Source: Sinomonas terrae (GTDB taxonomy: Bacteria > Actinomycetota > Actinomycetes > Actinomycetales > Micrococcaceae). From it: DNA of 64,000 nt. The notes under the pieces were generated by a model that searched no databases, had not been told where the DNA came from, and saw only the letters and a list, made by a program, of their open reading frames with translations. Of this stretch, positions 24,991-33,116 are shown in pieces. The DNA lies in the NCBI RefSeq assembly GCF_022539255.1, contig NZ_JAKZBV010000001.1, positions 558,001 to 622,000 of the forward strand, written 5' to 3'. Every line of letters starts with the position of its first letter. The stretch's first letter is position 1. The position numbers were made by a program, and so were the translations under genes.

Positions 24991-25659
24991 ATGGGCGCAG
25001 CCGAGATCGAATTCAGACCTGACGAGACGGGCCTCGACGCGGGCGCGGTGCCCTCGCTCGAACAGCTTGCGCTGCGGGCGGCCGAGCGGCTCGCCGATCG
25101 GCCGCACCGCGAGCTGCCCCGTGCCCCGCACGAGCGGCAGGCGGCGGTGGCGATCACACTGATCGAACGCGCCGGCGTCCCCTGCGTGCCCGTGATCAAG
25201 CGAGCCGCGCGCGGACGCAATGCCGGTCACTGGGCACTTCCCGGTGGACGAGTGGAGCCGTCCGAATCCAGTGAGTCGGCGGCGCTGCGGGAACTCGCCG
25301 AGGAGACCGGCCTGTTGTGCGAGCACGACGACGTCCTCGGGCGCCTCGACGACATCACCACTGCCACCGGTCATGTCATCAGCCCTTGGGTGGTCGCAGC
25401 GCCCGGGAAGCGTCCTTTCAAGCGGAGCGCCGCGGAAGTCGCCTCGCTCCATCCCATCCCGGTGGCCCGCCTGCTCGCGCCGGGCGTTCCTCGCTGGCGC
25501 GAAACTCCCGAGGGCTCGCTTCTCCAGATGCCGTTGCGTCATGACATGGTCATCCACGCGCCCACCGGGGCGATTCTCTGGCAGTTCGCGGAAGTCGTGC
25601 TTCGAGGTCGCGACGTTGACTTCGGTCATATCCTCGAGCCTGCCTTCGTTGGGCGCTGA
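24991..25659 (+). CDS. Nudix hydrolase, possible CoA pyrophosphatase
   Basis: A 222-residue Nudix protein. The Nudix box GGRVEPSESSESAALRELAE-ETGL matches GX5EX7REUXEEXGU at about residues 86-109. The N-terminus has a ~50-residue helical lead. CoA diphosphatases of this size cleave CoA and acyl-CoA, which would fit its place beside acyl-CoA genes; the UPF0035 motif that would prove that is not evident, so the substrate is open. The ATG at 24991 is behind GGGAGG. Confidence 0.85.
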   Translation: MGAAEIEFRPDETGLDAGAVPSLEQLALRAAERLADRPHRELPRAPHERQAAVAITLIERAGVPCVPVIKRAARGRNAGHWALPGGRVEPSESSESAALRELAEETGLLCEHDDVLGRLDDITTATGHVISPWVVAAPGKRPFKRSAAEVASLHPIPVARLLAPGVPRWRETPEGSLLQMPLRHDMVIHAPTGAILWQFAEVVLRGRDVDFGHILEPAFVGR

Positions 25660-25669
25660 CAGGAGCGAC

Positions 25670-25718
25670 GCCGTCCAGCAGGGAAGCCGTCCCGCAGGGC
25701 AGGTCGCCCACCAGGGCA
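25670..25718 (+). repeat. Three 16/17-bp tandem repeats after the Nudix gene stop
   Basis: GCCGTCCAGCAGGGAA, GCCGTCCCGCAGGGCA and GGTCGCCCACCAGGGCA follow one another, starting 10 bp after the TGA. They also end 6 bp before the stop of the convergent luxR gene. Confidence 0.85.
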
Positions 25719-25724
25719 GGTGGA

Positions 25725-26459
25725 TCAGTCGCCCCTCAGGAGCCTGAGCGCATCGATCCGGTTCGTGCACCCGAGCTTCGAGTAGGCGTGTTCGAGGTGC
25801 TTCGCCACCGTCCTGGGACTGATGCCGAGCAGGTGGCCGATCGCCATCCCTGTCAGCCCTTTGCTGAGGAGGCGCAGGATTTCCTGTTCCCTGCTCGTCA
25901 CGTCGTGCTCCTCGGCCACCCCCTCCCATCGCTGGCCGAGCCGCCCGTCTGAGCGCGCCGCCTCGAGAAGCCTGAGAACAGGTTGGAGGTGCCGAGCGAG
26001 TTCCACCTCATCGTCCGTGAAATCCATGCCGAGCCGGTTCATCGTCCAACCTTGGATGCGGAGCGGAGACGTCCTCCGGGCGAGGAAGGAGAGCTGCCTG
26101 TTCGTCCCGAGCTGGGCGAGCCCCTCGCGGTACGCGCGGGTCCGGTACAGCTGCTCATCGGTCACGAGATCGCTGAGGCGCCGGGGACTCCAGATTTCTT
26201 CGCCCCGGGCCTCCAAATAGCTGAGAACCAGAGGATGGTCCTCCCAGAGCTCAAGCAGGATCCGGGCCACGTCGGCATCGGCCAGAGGACTTCCCGGGTA
26301 GGCGCGGACTTCGGCGCTCGGCGCCTCTGCGTCCAGCATGTTCCATGCGACGTTCTCGCCGGGGAAGAGCTTGAAGAGGAGTTCGCTGGCGGCGCGGAGG
26401 TACTCGTCGTGGTCTGGGAGGCCGAGGAGGTCGGCCGCAAGTTGGGCGCGTGGCTCCAT
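25725..26459 (-). CDS. LuxR-family transcriptional regulator
   Basis: A 244-residue protein with a C-terminal LuxR/FixJ helix-turn-helix: TSREQEILRLLSKGLTGMAI and ISPRTVAKHLEHAYSKLG (about residues 175-225). The ~170-residue N-terminus resembles neither a receiver nor an AHL-binding domain and is probably a GAF/unknown sensor domain (FPGENVAWNMLDAE). The ATG at 26459 is behind GGGAGG; upstream open frame is not supported. A 21-bp site lies 58 bp upstream, shared with the SnoaL-like gene. Confidence 0.88.
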   Translation of the reverse strand: MEPRAQLAADLLGLPDHDEYLRAASELLFKLFPGENVAWNMLDAEAPSAEVRAYPGSPLADADVARILLELWEDHPLVLSYLEARGEEIWSPRRLSDLVTDEQLYRTRAYREGLAQLGTNRQLSFLARRTSPLRIQGWTMNRLGMDFTDDEVELARHLQPVLRLLEAARSDGRLGQRWEGVAEEHDVTSREQEILRLLSKGLTGMAIGHLLGISPRTVAKHLEHAYSKLGCTNRIDALRLLRGD

Positions 26460-26516
26460 GACAAGCCTCCCGACTCTCTGCTCGATCGGATGGCAAGAGA
26501 GTAGGAACGTTGCGCT

Positions 26517-26537
26517 ATACGTACAAGTGCGCATTGC
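26517..26537 (-). promoter_or_regulatory. 21-bp site before luxR, copy A; contains a -35-like TTGTAC
   Basis: The minus strand core is CGCACTTGTACGTAT. It matches copy B (28481-28501) at 19 of 21 positions. TTGTAC is followed 17 bp later by TACTCT, which together could be the luxR promoter. Most of the ~310-bp gap between luxR and the LamG gene contains nothing else but this site and a terminator. Confidence 0.65.
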
Positions 26538-26693
26538 GCGGAGAATGCGCAGGACCTCAACACCTTCCCCTTGGCGACTGGCTGAGGGCAGGGCCCGAGA
26601 CTTCGCACCAATTTCTTCAGACTCCCCGGGTAACACAAGCGATCCCGAGGTGTCGGGTTTGTGAGAGCTTGGCGAAGAAGAGCGCAAACCCTT

Positions 26694-26723
26694 GAAAAAG
26701 AGCCACGGGCTGGGCACGGCTCT
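26694..26723 (-). terminator. Rho-independent terminator of the GH16-LamG operon
   Basis: On the minus strand AGAGCC and GGCTCT form a stem followed by TTTTT, downstream of the LamG-like gene. A second hairpin (CTCTAGTGCGC with GCGCACTAGAG-like arms, 26720-26754) precedes it. Confidence 0.7.
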
Positions 26724-26771
26724 AGTGCGCCGCGGGGAGACAGCGCACTAGAGGTATTGGGGGCTATCGGC

Positions 26772-27521
26772 TCAATTCGCGACGCTCTTGATGATGAGAT
26801 CGTCGATGTAGGAATCACCCATTTGCTGGTAATGCTCGGCACCGAGCTGCACCTTGGTGGCGGATGAAGCCACCGTGCTCACGCTCGAGCTCGAGTAGAC
26901 CTTCAGACCGTCGAACCACACCTCCACGGTGGACGCACTGCCATTCGGGATGACATGCATCACGACGTGGTGCCAAGCGCCCAGTGAAATGCTGGACGAC
27001 AGCAGCCGCGTGTAAGTGAACGACCCGCTGGGTGCCAGAACGCGCAGCCACAATTGCCCATTGCTGTTGTACCGGTAGACGTCGACGAACCGGGTGCTTC
27101 CGGAGAAGAAGCGGAAGTACGGGACGTCGTTGCCAGAGAGACCGGCTGTCGTGATGTTGAACCAGGCCTCGGCGTAGACCTGCCGAGTCCCCGAGGGCAA
27201 GGCGGCCGAAAAGTCCGCGAGCGAACCCGGGTCCGAGGTCACGTGCAGGTAGGCGGAGCAGGCCCCATCGTGGGCCCGGGCCGAGGAAACCGTTGCGGTT
27301 CCCGTCCCGCTCGTTTGGACGGAGTACCCGGACAGGGTCCCTGATTCAAAGTTGTTGGCCGTCACGACGGTGCCGGGGTAGCCGTCCGTCGGTGTGCTCG
27401 TCCCCGGCAAGCAGGTGACGGCATTCGCTGGAGCGGCTAGGACCGCTGACCCTCCGGCCACTGGCAGGGTGAGTGCGGCCGCGGCGGCCAGAACACGAAT
27501 GAGCTGTCTCGATGATGGCAT
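26772..27521 (-). CDS. Secreted LamG/concanavalin-like domain protein
   Basis: A 249-residue exported protein. Its signal peptide is positive then hydrophobic (LIRVLAAAAALTLPVAGGSA) with an Ala-x-Ala site near residue 32. The rest is a beta-sandwich with FESGTLSGYSVQTSGTG, ISLGAWHHVVMHVIPNG and STVEVWFDGLKVYSSS, typical of LamG-like folds. It probably binds or cleaves a polysaccharide outside the cell. The ATG at 27521 is behind AAGGAG. It lies 25 bp downstream of the GH16 gene, so it is probably in the same operon. Confidence 0.82.
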   Translation of the reverse strand: MPSSRQLIRVLAAAAALTLPVAGGSAVLAAPANAVTCLPGTSTPTDGYPGTVVTANNFESGTLSGYSVQTSGTGTATVSSARAHDGACSAYLHVTSDPGSLADFSAALPSGTRQVYAEAWFNITTAGLSGNDVPYFRFFSGSTRFVDVYRYNSNGQLWLRVLAPSGSFTYTRLLSSSISLGAWHHVVMHVIPNGSASTVEVWFDGLKVYSSSSVSTVASSATKVQLGAEHYQQMGDSYIDDLIIKSVAN

Positions 27522-27546
27522 GGTGAGGTCTCCTTCAAGCGGCCTG

Positions 27547-28323
27547 TCATTGGCTCGGGGGTGCGTATTGCCGGATCCAATCCACTTGCATCCACGAGAG
27601 CTGTGGTGGGGTGGTGTAGCCCGCGGGGAACCAGTCGAGCTGGACCGTCTCATGCATCGGCACGGTCATCGACTGGGCAGCGGCACTCGTGTCGCTGAAC
27701 CAGAGCACGCCGTCGATCCAGCCGCGGATGCCGCTGCGAGACCATTCGACCGCGTAGTTGTGCCACTGGGTTGTGTCGATGGTCACCGTGGAGGAGTTGC
27801 GCAGCCCGCAGGTGGGGTAGTGCAACCAGAAGTGCATCTGAGTGGTGTTCTGGGTCCCTTCGGCGTAGTCAATCTCGGAGCACCCGGTATTGGAATCCGG
27901 CCACAGGATCAGGACCGGGTGGTACTGGGGGTCGCGCTGATTGGTCCGCATGCGGGCTTCGATGCGCTGGTACGGGGCGATGTTCCGGTCCCAGATTGCA
28001 GACATTCCGCCGGTGTTGCCGCTTGAATCGCCGGTCACCTGGGCCACCGACCCGTTGACGTACCAGGCCTTGGGGGTGCGGATGCCGTTTCCATTCTGGC
28101 CTGGGCTGCTGTAGACCCTCCATTTGGTGGGATCGGGCGCACCGACGTAGTTGAATTCGTCGCCGTTGATCACCGGCCCCCATCCGAGCACGACGGCGGC
28201 CTGCGTCCCATCAGTGCTGGAAGTCGTGGCGCCGACGGCGGGAGTGCCTATTGCGAACGTGGCCGCGAGGGTGGCGAACATCAGGGCAGAAGACGTGACG
28301 AATGCGAGGATTTCTTTTTTCAT
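27547..28323 (-). CDS. Secreted glycoside hydrolase family 16 enzyme
   Basis: A 258-residue exported GH16 protein. The signal peptide runs to about Ala32. The GH16 catalytic triad ExDxxE appears as SEIDYAE (Glu150, Asp152, Glu155), with WPDSNTG before it and HNYAVEWSRSGIRGWIDGV after it, as in endo-beta-glucanases. It is short, without a carbohydrate module, so the LamG-like partner may supply binding. It hydrolyses beta-linked glucans or galactans; which is not visible. The ATG at 28323 is behind GGAGACC. Confidence 0.9.
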   Translation of the reverse strand: MKKEILAFVTSSALMFATLAATFAIGTPAVGATTSSTDGTQAAVVLGWGPVINGDEFNYVGAPDPTKWRVYSSPGQNGNGIRTPKAWYVNGSVAQVTGDSSGNTGGMSAIWDRNIAPYQRIEARMRTNQRDPQYHPVLILWPDSNTGCSEIDYAEGTQNTTQMHFWLHYPTCGLRNSSTVTIDTTQWHNYAVEWSRSGIRGWIDGVLWFSDTSAAAQSMTVPMHETVQLDWFPAGYTTPPQLSWMQVDWIRQYAPPSQ

Positions 28324-28480
28324 GGTCTCCCCGATCAAAGGCCGACAAATGCGCCGGGGGGAGGGAAGTTCGGGTGGCAACGGTGAGGCTGTCCCGCGCC
28401 GGGTGTCCGAGGGTGCGGCGGAGACCTTCGGATGGTTGAAACGCTTCCGGGGTACATGCTCCGTCCGCAGCAATTTTCGA

Positions 28481-28501
28481 GCAATACGCAGTTGTACGTA
28501 T
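28481..28501 (+). promoter_or_regulatory. 21-bp site, copy B, between GH16 and SnoaL-like genes
   Basis: The core is CGCAGTTGTACGTAT on the plus strand, 50 bp upstream of the SnoaL-like start. Copy A has the same orientation and spacing relative to luxR. TTGTAC is followed by CAGACT at 17 bp. It also lies 158 bp upstream of the divergent GH16 start. Confidence 0.65.
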
Positions 28502-28551
28502 TCGGTGCGGTTCTCAGACTGGTCAGAGGATTCGGAATCTAGGAGGACCCC

Positions 28552-28935
28552 GTGACCGCAGAAGGCATCATTGACACCTCAGCCGCCCTTCGTTCCTACT
28601 ACGCGGTCCTCCTCGGCGGCATCAAGCGGTACGGCGAGGGCGGCGAACTCCTCCCGCTCCTCGCCGAGGACTTCACCTTCGACGGGCCTCTCGCAGGCCA
28701 AGTCTCCGGCGCGGACCGCTTCGTCAGGGGCGTCAAGGGGTTCATCGAGGCCGTCCGCGAGATTACCTTCATCGAGGCGGTGGCAACGGACGACGGCGCG
28801 GCCCTGCTTTACGACGCGGAACTCCCCAATGGGACGGTCCGCTTCGCAGAATTCTTCGAGCTCCAGGACGGAATCATCAAGACGATTCGCATCCATTACA
28901 ACGCCGCCGACTATCTGGCCGCGGGCGGCCACTAA
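28552..28935 (+). CDS. SnoaL-like (NTF2-fold) protein
   Basis: A 127-residue protein of the cone-shaped NTF2 fold. It has ALRSYYAVLLGGIKRYGEGG then LAEDFTFDGPLAGQVSGADR and a C-terminal FAEFFELQDGIIKTIRIHYN, as in SnoaL-type cyclases, isomerases and stress proteins. No catalytic assignment is possible. The GTG at 28552 sits behind AGGAGG. It stands alone, divergent from GH16 and convergent to the dehydrogenase gene. Confidence 0.8.
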   Translation: MTAEGIIDTSAALRSYYAVLLGGIKRYGEGGELLPLLAEDFTFDGPLAGQVSGADRFVRGVKGFIEAVREITFIEAVATDDGAALLYDAELPNGTVRFAEFFELQDGIIKTIRIHYNAADYLAAGGH

Positions 28936-28975
28936 GGGGATCGTGCCGCGAGAGCACGGTCCGCTTTGCCGTGGC

Positions 28976-30493
28976 CTAACCGGCCGAAACCTTCCCGGCC
29001 TCGGCGGCGGCTGCCAGGGCACCGTTGCGCCGGATGATGTCGAGGAGTTCGCCCGTCCGCGCGATGAACTCGTCCCGGCCCGCGAGCTCCTCGCCGAGCA
29101 GGTGCTGCTCGCCGAGCACTCGGCTCGCCAGCTCGGCGGACGACGACGACAGCTCAGCCGCGCGGGCAAGCATCGGCCGAGCCGGATCGACCATAGCGGC
29201 GGCGTGAGGCCCGGGGTCGAAGCCGGGCAGGGGAGCGAGACACGCGAGGTACGCGGCGGCAGTCAGCGCGAGGAAGTGCGGCGCCCGGCCGGAATCGAGC
29301 GCGGCGAGGGCCGGAACGGGGATCCGCTGGCGGAGCTTGAGCGAACCGTCCGAGCCGACCTGGCTCGTCCGATGCCCCAGCGCCGTGTTCCGCCAGCGCG
29401 TGAAGAGCTCTTCCTCGTAGGCATCGAGGTCGACGCCGCGCGGCGCCGTCACGCTGGGGCGGTACTCGTCGCGCAGCACGGCCCGTGCTGCGGCTTCGAT
29501 CTCCGGTTGCCGAACGGACTCCGGGATGGTTGCGGCGCCCGTCAGCGCCCCGAGGTACGCGATGAGCGAGTGCGTGCCGTTGAGCAGCCTGACCTTGAGC
29601 TCCTCGTACCGGGAGACCTCGTCCGAGAACACGGCCCCGCCAGCTTCCCAAGCGGGCCGCCCCGCCGCAAAACTGTCCTCGAGGACCCACATCGTGAACG
29701 GCTCTGCAGGCACCGGCACGTCATCGCGGTAGCCGCATCCCTCGGCCACGAGCCGACGGTAGTGGTCCGCGGTCGCGGGCACGATCCGGTCCACCATCGT
29801 GGACGGGAACGTCACGTGACGCTCGATGAACGCGAGGGTCTCGGCAGCCTCGCCTTCAGGCAGCAGGCTGGCGAACTCCTTCACGAGCCGCTCCGTGTGG
29901 TGCCCGTTGTCGGCGAGGTTGTCGCAGCTGAGCACCGTGATCGGCGCGCCATGGCCGCGCGCCCGCGACTGGAGCCCGCGCACGATCTGCCCGATCGGCG
30001 TCGACGGACGCGCCGCCTCGGAGAGGTCCCGCTGGATGGCCGGATCGTCGACGGCGAGGTGGCCGGTCCGGGGGCTGTAGTAGTAGCCGTTCTCGGTCAC
30101 CGTGAGCGAGACGATGCGGGTCTCGGGGGCGCCGATCGACGCGACCACCCGCTCGGGCTCGCCAGCGGCCGTGAACACGTCAGTGTGCACCCCCGGGATC
30201 GAGAACGACTCGCCCTCGGGCGAGATCTCGATGACCGTGTAGAGCAGATCCTGGGCCTTCATCGCGTCGGGAACGGCCGCGGACCGGCTCCCGACGCCGA
30301 TGATGCCCCAGTCCGAGGCGCCATCGGCGCCCGAACCGGCAGCCTCGAGAGCGGCCCGCGTGTAGACCGCCTGGTGCGCGCGGTGGAAGTTGCCCAGGCC
30401 GAGGTGGACGATCCCGGGACGCAGGGCACCAAGGCGAGGGGCGCCGTCGTACGCGGCGGAAAGGCGAGGAAGTGGGGAAGCGGCCATGCTCAC
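28976..30493 (-). CDS. uxuB: Mannitol/fructuronate dehydrogenase family protein
   Basis: A 505-residue polyol dehydrogenase. The N-terminal Rossmann segment is GIVHLGLGNFHRAHQAVYT, with SLTVTENGYYYS and VLSCDNLADNG further on. The C-terminal active-site region has FPSTMVDRIVPAT and the catalytic Lys in RYEELKVRLLNGTHSLIAYLG. It probably reduces D-fructuronate to D-mannonate (UxuB type), because it overlaps a mannonate dehydratase gene (GTGA at 30490-30493); a mannitol substrate is possible. The start may be the GTG at 30493 or the ATG at 30487. Confidence 0.85.
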   Translation of the reverse strand: MSMAASPLPRLSAAYDGAPRLGALRPGIVHLGLGNFHRAHQAVYTRAALEAAGSGADGASDWGIIGVGSRSAAVPDAMKAQDLLYTVIEISPEGESFSIPGVHTDVFTAAGEPERVVASIGAPETRIVSLTVTENGYYYSPRTGHLAVDDPAIQRDLSEAARPSTPIGQIVRGLQSRARGHGAPITVLSCDNLADNGHHTERLVKEFASLLPEGEAAETLAFIERHVTFPSTMVDRIVPATADHYRRLVAEGCGYRDDVPVPAEPFTMWVLEDSFAAGRPAWEAGGAVFSDEVSRYEELKVRLLNGTHSLIAYLGALTGAATIPESVRQPEIEAAARAVLRDEYRPSVTAPRGVDLDAYEEELFTRWRNTALGHRTSQVGSDGSLKLRQRIPVPALAALDSGRAPHFLALTAAAYLACLAPLPGFDPGPHAAAMVDPARPMLARAAELSSSSAELASRVLGEQHLLGEELAGRDEFIARTGELLDIIRRNGALAAAAEAGKVSAG

Positions 30494-31707
30494 CAGTCCC
30501 TCATGGTGCCGTCGAGGTCCCGGGCGATTGGCAGGTAGGCGGGGGAGTAGGGGAAGCGGGCGGCGGCGGCCTCGTCGACCTCGACGCCGAGCCCGGGCTC
30601 GTCGCCGGGGTGGAGGTAGCCGTCCTCGAACGTGAAGCTGCTGCGGAAGATCTCGGAGACGAGCGGGTCGTAGCCCATGTACTCCTGGATGCCGAAGTTG
30701 GTCGTCGCGAGGCCGACGTGCAGGGAGGCGGAGAGGTTGACGGGGGAGACGTCCGAGGGCCCGTGCGGGGCGCCCTTGACCTGGTAGACCTCGGCGAGGG
30801 CGAGGATCTTGCGGACGTGGGAAATGCCGCCCGCGTGCACGACGGCCGTGCGGATGTAGTCGATGAGCCGCTCACTCAGCAGCTGCTCGCAGTCCCAGAT
30901 CGTGTTGAACACCTCGCCGATCGCGAGTGGGACCGTGGTCTGGGCGCGGACGGCGCGCAGGAGCTTCTGGTTCTCCGCGGGCATGACGTCCTCGAGCCAG
31001 AACAGGTCCACGTCCTCGAGCGAACGCGCGAGCCGGCCGGCTTCCGTCGGGGTGAGGCGATGGTGCACGTCGTGGAGGAGCCTGAGCTCGGGACCGACGT
31101 GCTCGCGGACGGCGTGGAGCACCTTCGGGGCGTGCCGCAGGTACGCGGAAGTGTCCCAGACCTCTTCGGCCGGGCCGCCGCCGCGGCCCGCGGGCTCGTA
31201 GGACGCCTCGCCCTTCGTGACGCCGTAGACCTTGTCGAGCCCCGGCACCCCCGATTGGGCGCGGACCGCGCGGAAGCCCTGCTCGCGCCGTCGTTCGATG
31301 GAGTCCAGCAGCTCCGGCAGATCCCAGCCGGTCGCGTGCGTGTAGGTGAGGACCTTGTCCCGCGCCGCGCCGCCGAGGAGCTGGTAGACGGGCACGCCGA
31401 GCGCCTTGCCCTTGATGTCCCACAGGGCGAGGTCGACGGCGCCGACCGCGGCCATCGTCACCGGCCCGCGGCGCCAGTACGCGCCGCGGTAGAGGAACTG
31501 CCACGTGTCCTCGATGCGATCCGCGTCCCGGCCGAGCAGCGCGGGCGCGAGGTGGTCGCGGAGGTAGGCGGCGACGGCGAGCTCGCGGCCGTTGAGGGTC
31601 GCGTCACCCCAGCCGACGATGCCGTCATCCGTGGTGATCTTGAGGGTGACGAAGTTGCGCGACGGGCTCGTGATGAGGACGTCGACGGCGGCAATAAGAC
31701 GGGTCAT
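30490..31707 (-). CDS. manD: D-mannonate dehydratase, enolase superfamily (ManD/RspA type)
   Basis: A 405-residue enolase-superfamily enzyme. It shows the ManD features YRGAYWRRGPVTMAAVGAVD then LALWDIKGKALGVPVYQLLG, and metal ligands in LLHDVHHRLTPTEA (Asp-x-His), LFWLEDVMPAEN and AIGEVFNT. The late HGPSDVSPVN is the usual catalytic His region. It dehydrates D-mannonate to 2-keto-3-deoxygluconate. Some relatives of this group act on gluconate, so specificity is inferred. The ATG at 31707 is 2 bp past the lacI stop. Confidence 0.88.
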   Translation of the reverse strand: MTRLIAAVDVLITSPSRNFVTLKITTDDGIVGWGDATLNGRELAVAAYLRDHLAPALLGRDADRIEDTWQFLYRGAYWRRGPVTMAAVGAVDLALWDIKGKALGVPVYQLLGGAARDKVLTYTHATGWDLPELLDSIERRREQGFRAVRAQSGVPGLDKVYGVTKGEASYEPAGRGGGPAEEVWDTSAYLRHAPKVLHAVREHVGPELRLLHDVHHRLTPTEAGRLARSLEDVDLFWLEDVMPAENQKLLRAVRAQTTVPLAIGEVFNTIWDCEQLLSERLIDYIRTAVVHAGGISHVRKILALAEVYQVKGAPHGPSDVSPVNLSASLHVGLATTNFGIQEYMGYDPLVSEIFRSSFTFEDGYLHPGDEPGLGVEVDEAAAARFPYSPAYLPIARDLDGTMRDW

Positions 31708-31709
31708 TC

Positions 31710-32699
31710 TCACTTCTTTTTCGAGGGGATGGGGGAGATTCGAGGGGCGGAGGTGGAGCCGCGGACGATCAGCTGGGACCCGAGGCGCACGGGTGCGGCC
31801 GGGCGGGGCTTGCCGGCGAGCTGCTCGAGCAGGAGGTCGAGGGCGAGGGCCCCGCCGCGCTCGATATCGACCCGCACCGACGTCAGGCCGGGCTCGGCGG
31901 CGGCAGCGACATCGAGGTCGTCGATGCCGACCACGCTGAGGCCCTCCGGGCAATGCCTGCCGAGCTGGCGCGCGCCCGCGAGCAGGCCGATGGCCACGAG
32001 GTCGTTGTACGCGATTGCTGCCGTGGCACCGCTCGCGACGACCGACGCCGCCGCCGCCAGCCCGCCGTCGACCGTCGCATTCTGGTGGCCCACCGAGGCG
32101 AGCTCGATCTCCCACTCCTCGCACAGCCGCGTCACCGCTTCGAGGCGCTGAGCGTCCGCCCAGGACGTCGGCGGCCCAGGCACGTAGGCGAGCTTGCGGT
32201 GCCCGAGCGCGAAGAGATGCTCGACGGCTTGGCGGAGTCCGTCCCCGGCATCGAGGAGCACGCTCGGCGCGCGCTCGGCTTCGCCGTTGACGACGACGGC
32301 GGGCACCGGCCCAACCAGGCCCCGCAGTTCGTCGGCGGGCAGGCGCGGCGAGCAGAGGACGACGCCGTCCGCCACCGCTGCCAGGGCAGCGACCTGTTCG
32401 CGCTCGCGGTCGGCCGACTCGGCGGTGTCGGCGAGGAGCATGCGGTGCCGGCCCGGCCACGCCCGCTCCTGGATCGCCTTGATCAGGGCCGCGAAGACGG
32501 CGTTCGCGACATCTGGGACGACGACGCCGATCATGCGGGGTCCGCTCTGCCCCGGGGCCTCGTAGCCGAGTTCCTCAGCGGCGGCCGTGACCTTCTGGCG
32601 TGTAGCGGCGGCGAGCCTGCCCGGCTCGCTGAAGGCCCTCGAGGCGGTGGCGAGGGAGACGCCTGCGCGTTTTGCAACGTCGGTGAGCGTCGCGGGCAT
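31710..32699 (-). CDS. LacI-family transcriptional regulator
   Basis: A 329-residue LacI protein. The helix-turn-helix and hinge read TLTDVAKRAGVSLATASRAF and KVTAAAEELGYEA. The sugar-binding domain follows with MIGVVVPDVANAVFAALIKA and GIDDLDVAAAAEPGLTSVRV. It probably represses its own operon with the mannonate genes and responds to a hexuronate intermediate. The gene ends in TGA 2 bp before the dehydratase. Two CTTG/CAAG palindromes cover its promoter. Confidence 0.9.
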   Translation of the reverse strand: MPATLTDVAKRAGVSLATASRAFSEPGRLAAATRQKVTAAAEELGYEAPGQSGPRMIGVVVPDVANAVFAALIKAIQERAWPGRHRMLLADTAESADREREQVAALAAVADGVVLCSPRLPADELRGLVGPVPAVVVNGEAERAPSVLLDAGDGLRQAVEHLFALGHRKLAYVPGPPTSWADAQRLEAVTRLCEEWEIELASVGHQNATVDGGLAAAASVVASGATAAIAYNDLVAIGLLAGARQLGRHCPEGLSVVGIDDLDVAAAAEPGLTSVRVDIERGGALALDLLLEQLAGKPRPAAPVRLGSQLIVRGSTSAPRISPIPSKKK

Positions 32700-32728
32700 C
32701 GGGGCCTCCTCAGGTTCGCATCATTCGT

Positions 32729-32748
32729 CTTGGCAAGACTTGTGCAAG
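32729..32748. promoter_or_regulatory. Two adjacent CTTG/CAAG dyads before lacI
   Basis: CTTGGCAAG and CTTGTGCAAG are separated by one base, 30-50 bp upstream of the lacI start. The minus strand has TTGCAC within them as a possible -35. Candidate LacI operators for autoregulation. Confidence 0.6.
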
Positions 32749-32780
32749 GTTATCAGGGATCTTTCACTTGTCTTGTGACC

Positions 32781-32809
32781 TTGAAACGTTCTTGTTACTT
32801 TCGTTATAC
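32781..32809 (+). promoter_or_regulatory. Plus-strand promoter, TTGAAA-17-TTATAC
   Basis: -35 TTGAAA and -10 TTATAC with a 17-bp spacer point away from lacI and towards the transporter at 34804. It is likely the original transporter promoter, now 2 kb away because of the IS1380-family element. Confidence 0.6.
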
Positions 32810-33116
32810 GGAAATATGATTCCCTCTTGTGGAATAGCCCAAGGCGCGCCTACGCTGGATTCGTCCATACAGCGTGAGGCAGTTCACATCGAACTCCTCT
32901 TCGACACGAGAATGGCAACCCCGTGACCCCCACCCCCCACAGCGCGCTGAAGGCGAGTTCGGCGCGCGGCGAGAACCGGCAGCGTAGCCGGTCCTCTCGT
33001 CTCCTGATCGCCCGTGTGGCCCCGAATCCGAAGGCCGCAAGCGGCCGTCGGGCGGGGCTGTGGCCACAAGCCCCGGGCTCAGGAATCTCTCGTTTCTGCA
33101 ACTGATTCCCGCGAAG
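32810..33116. other. Non-coding segment between promoter and IS1380-family element
   Basis: About 300 bp without a credible gene. Short overlapping frames exist on both strands but are Arg-rich and have no ribosome site. It contains small hairpins such as CCGGCAGCGTAGCCGG (32977-32992). Possibly the old leader of the transporter gene. Confidence 0.5.

Noticed and set aside
32804..33105. Short overlapping frames of 60-87 codons on both strands
   Set aside because: Arg-rich, no ribosome sites, no conserved text; treated as a non-coding gap.
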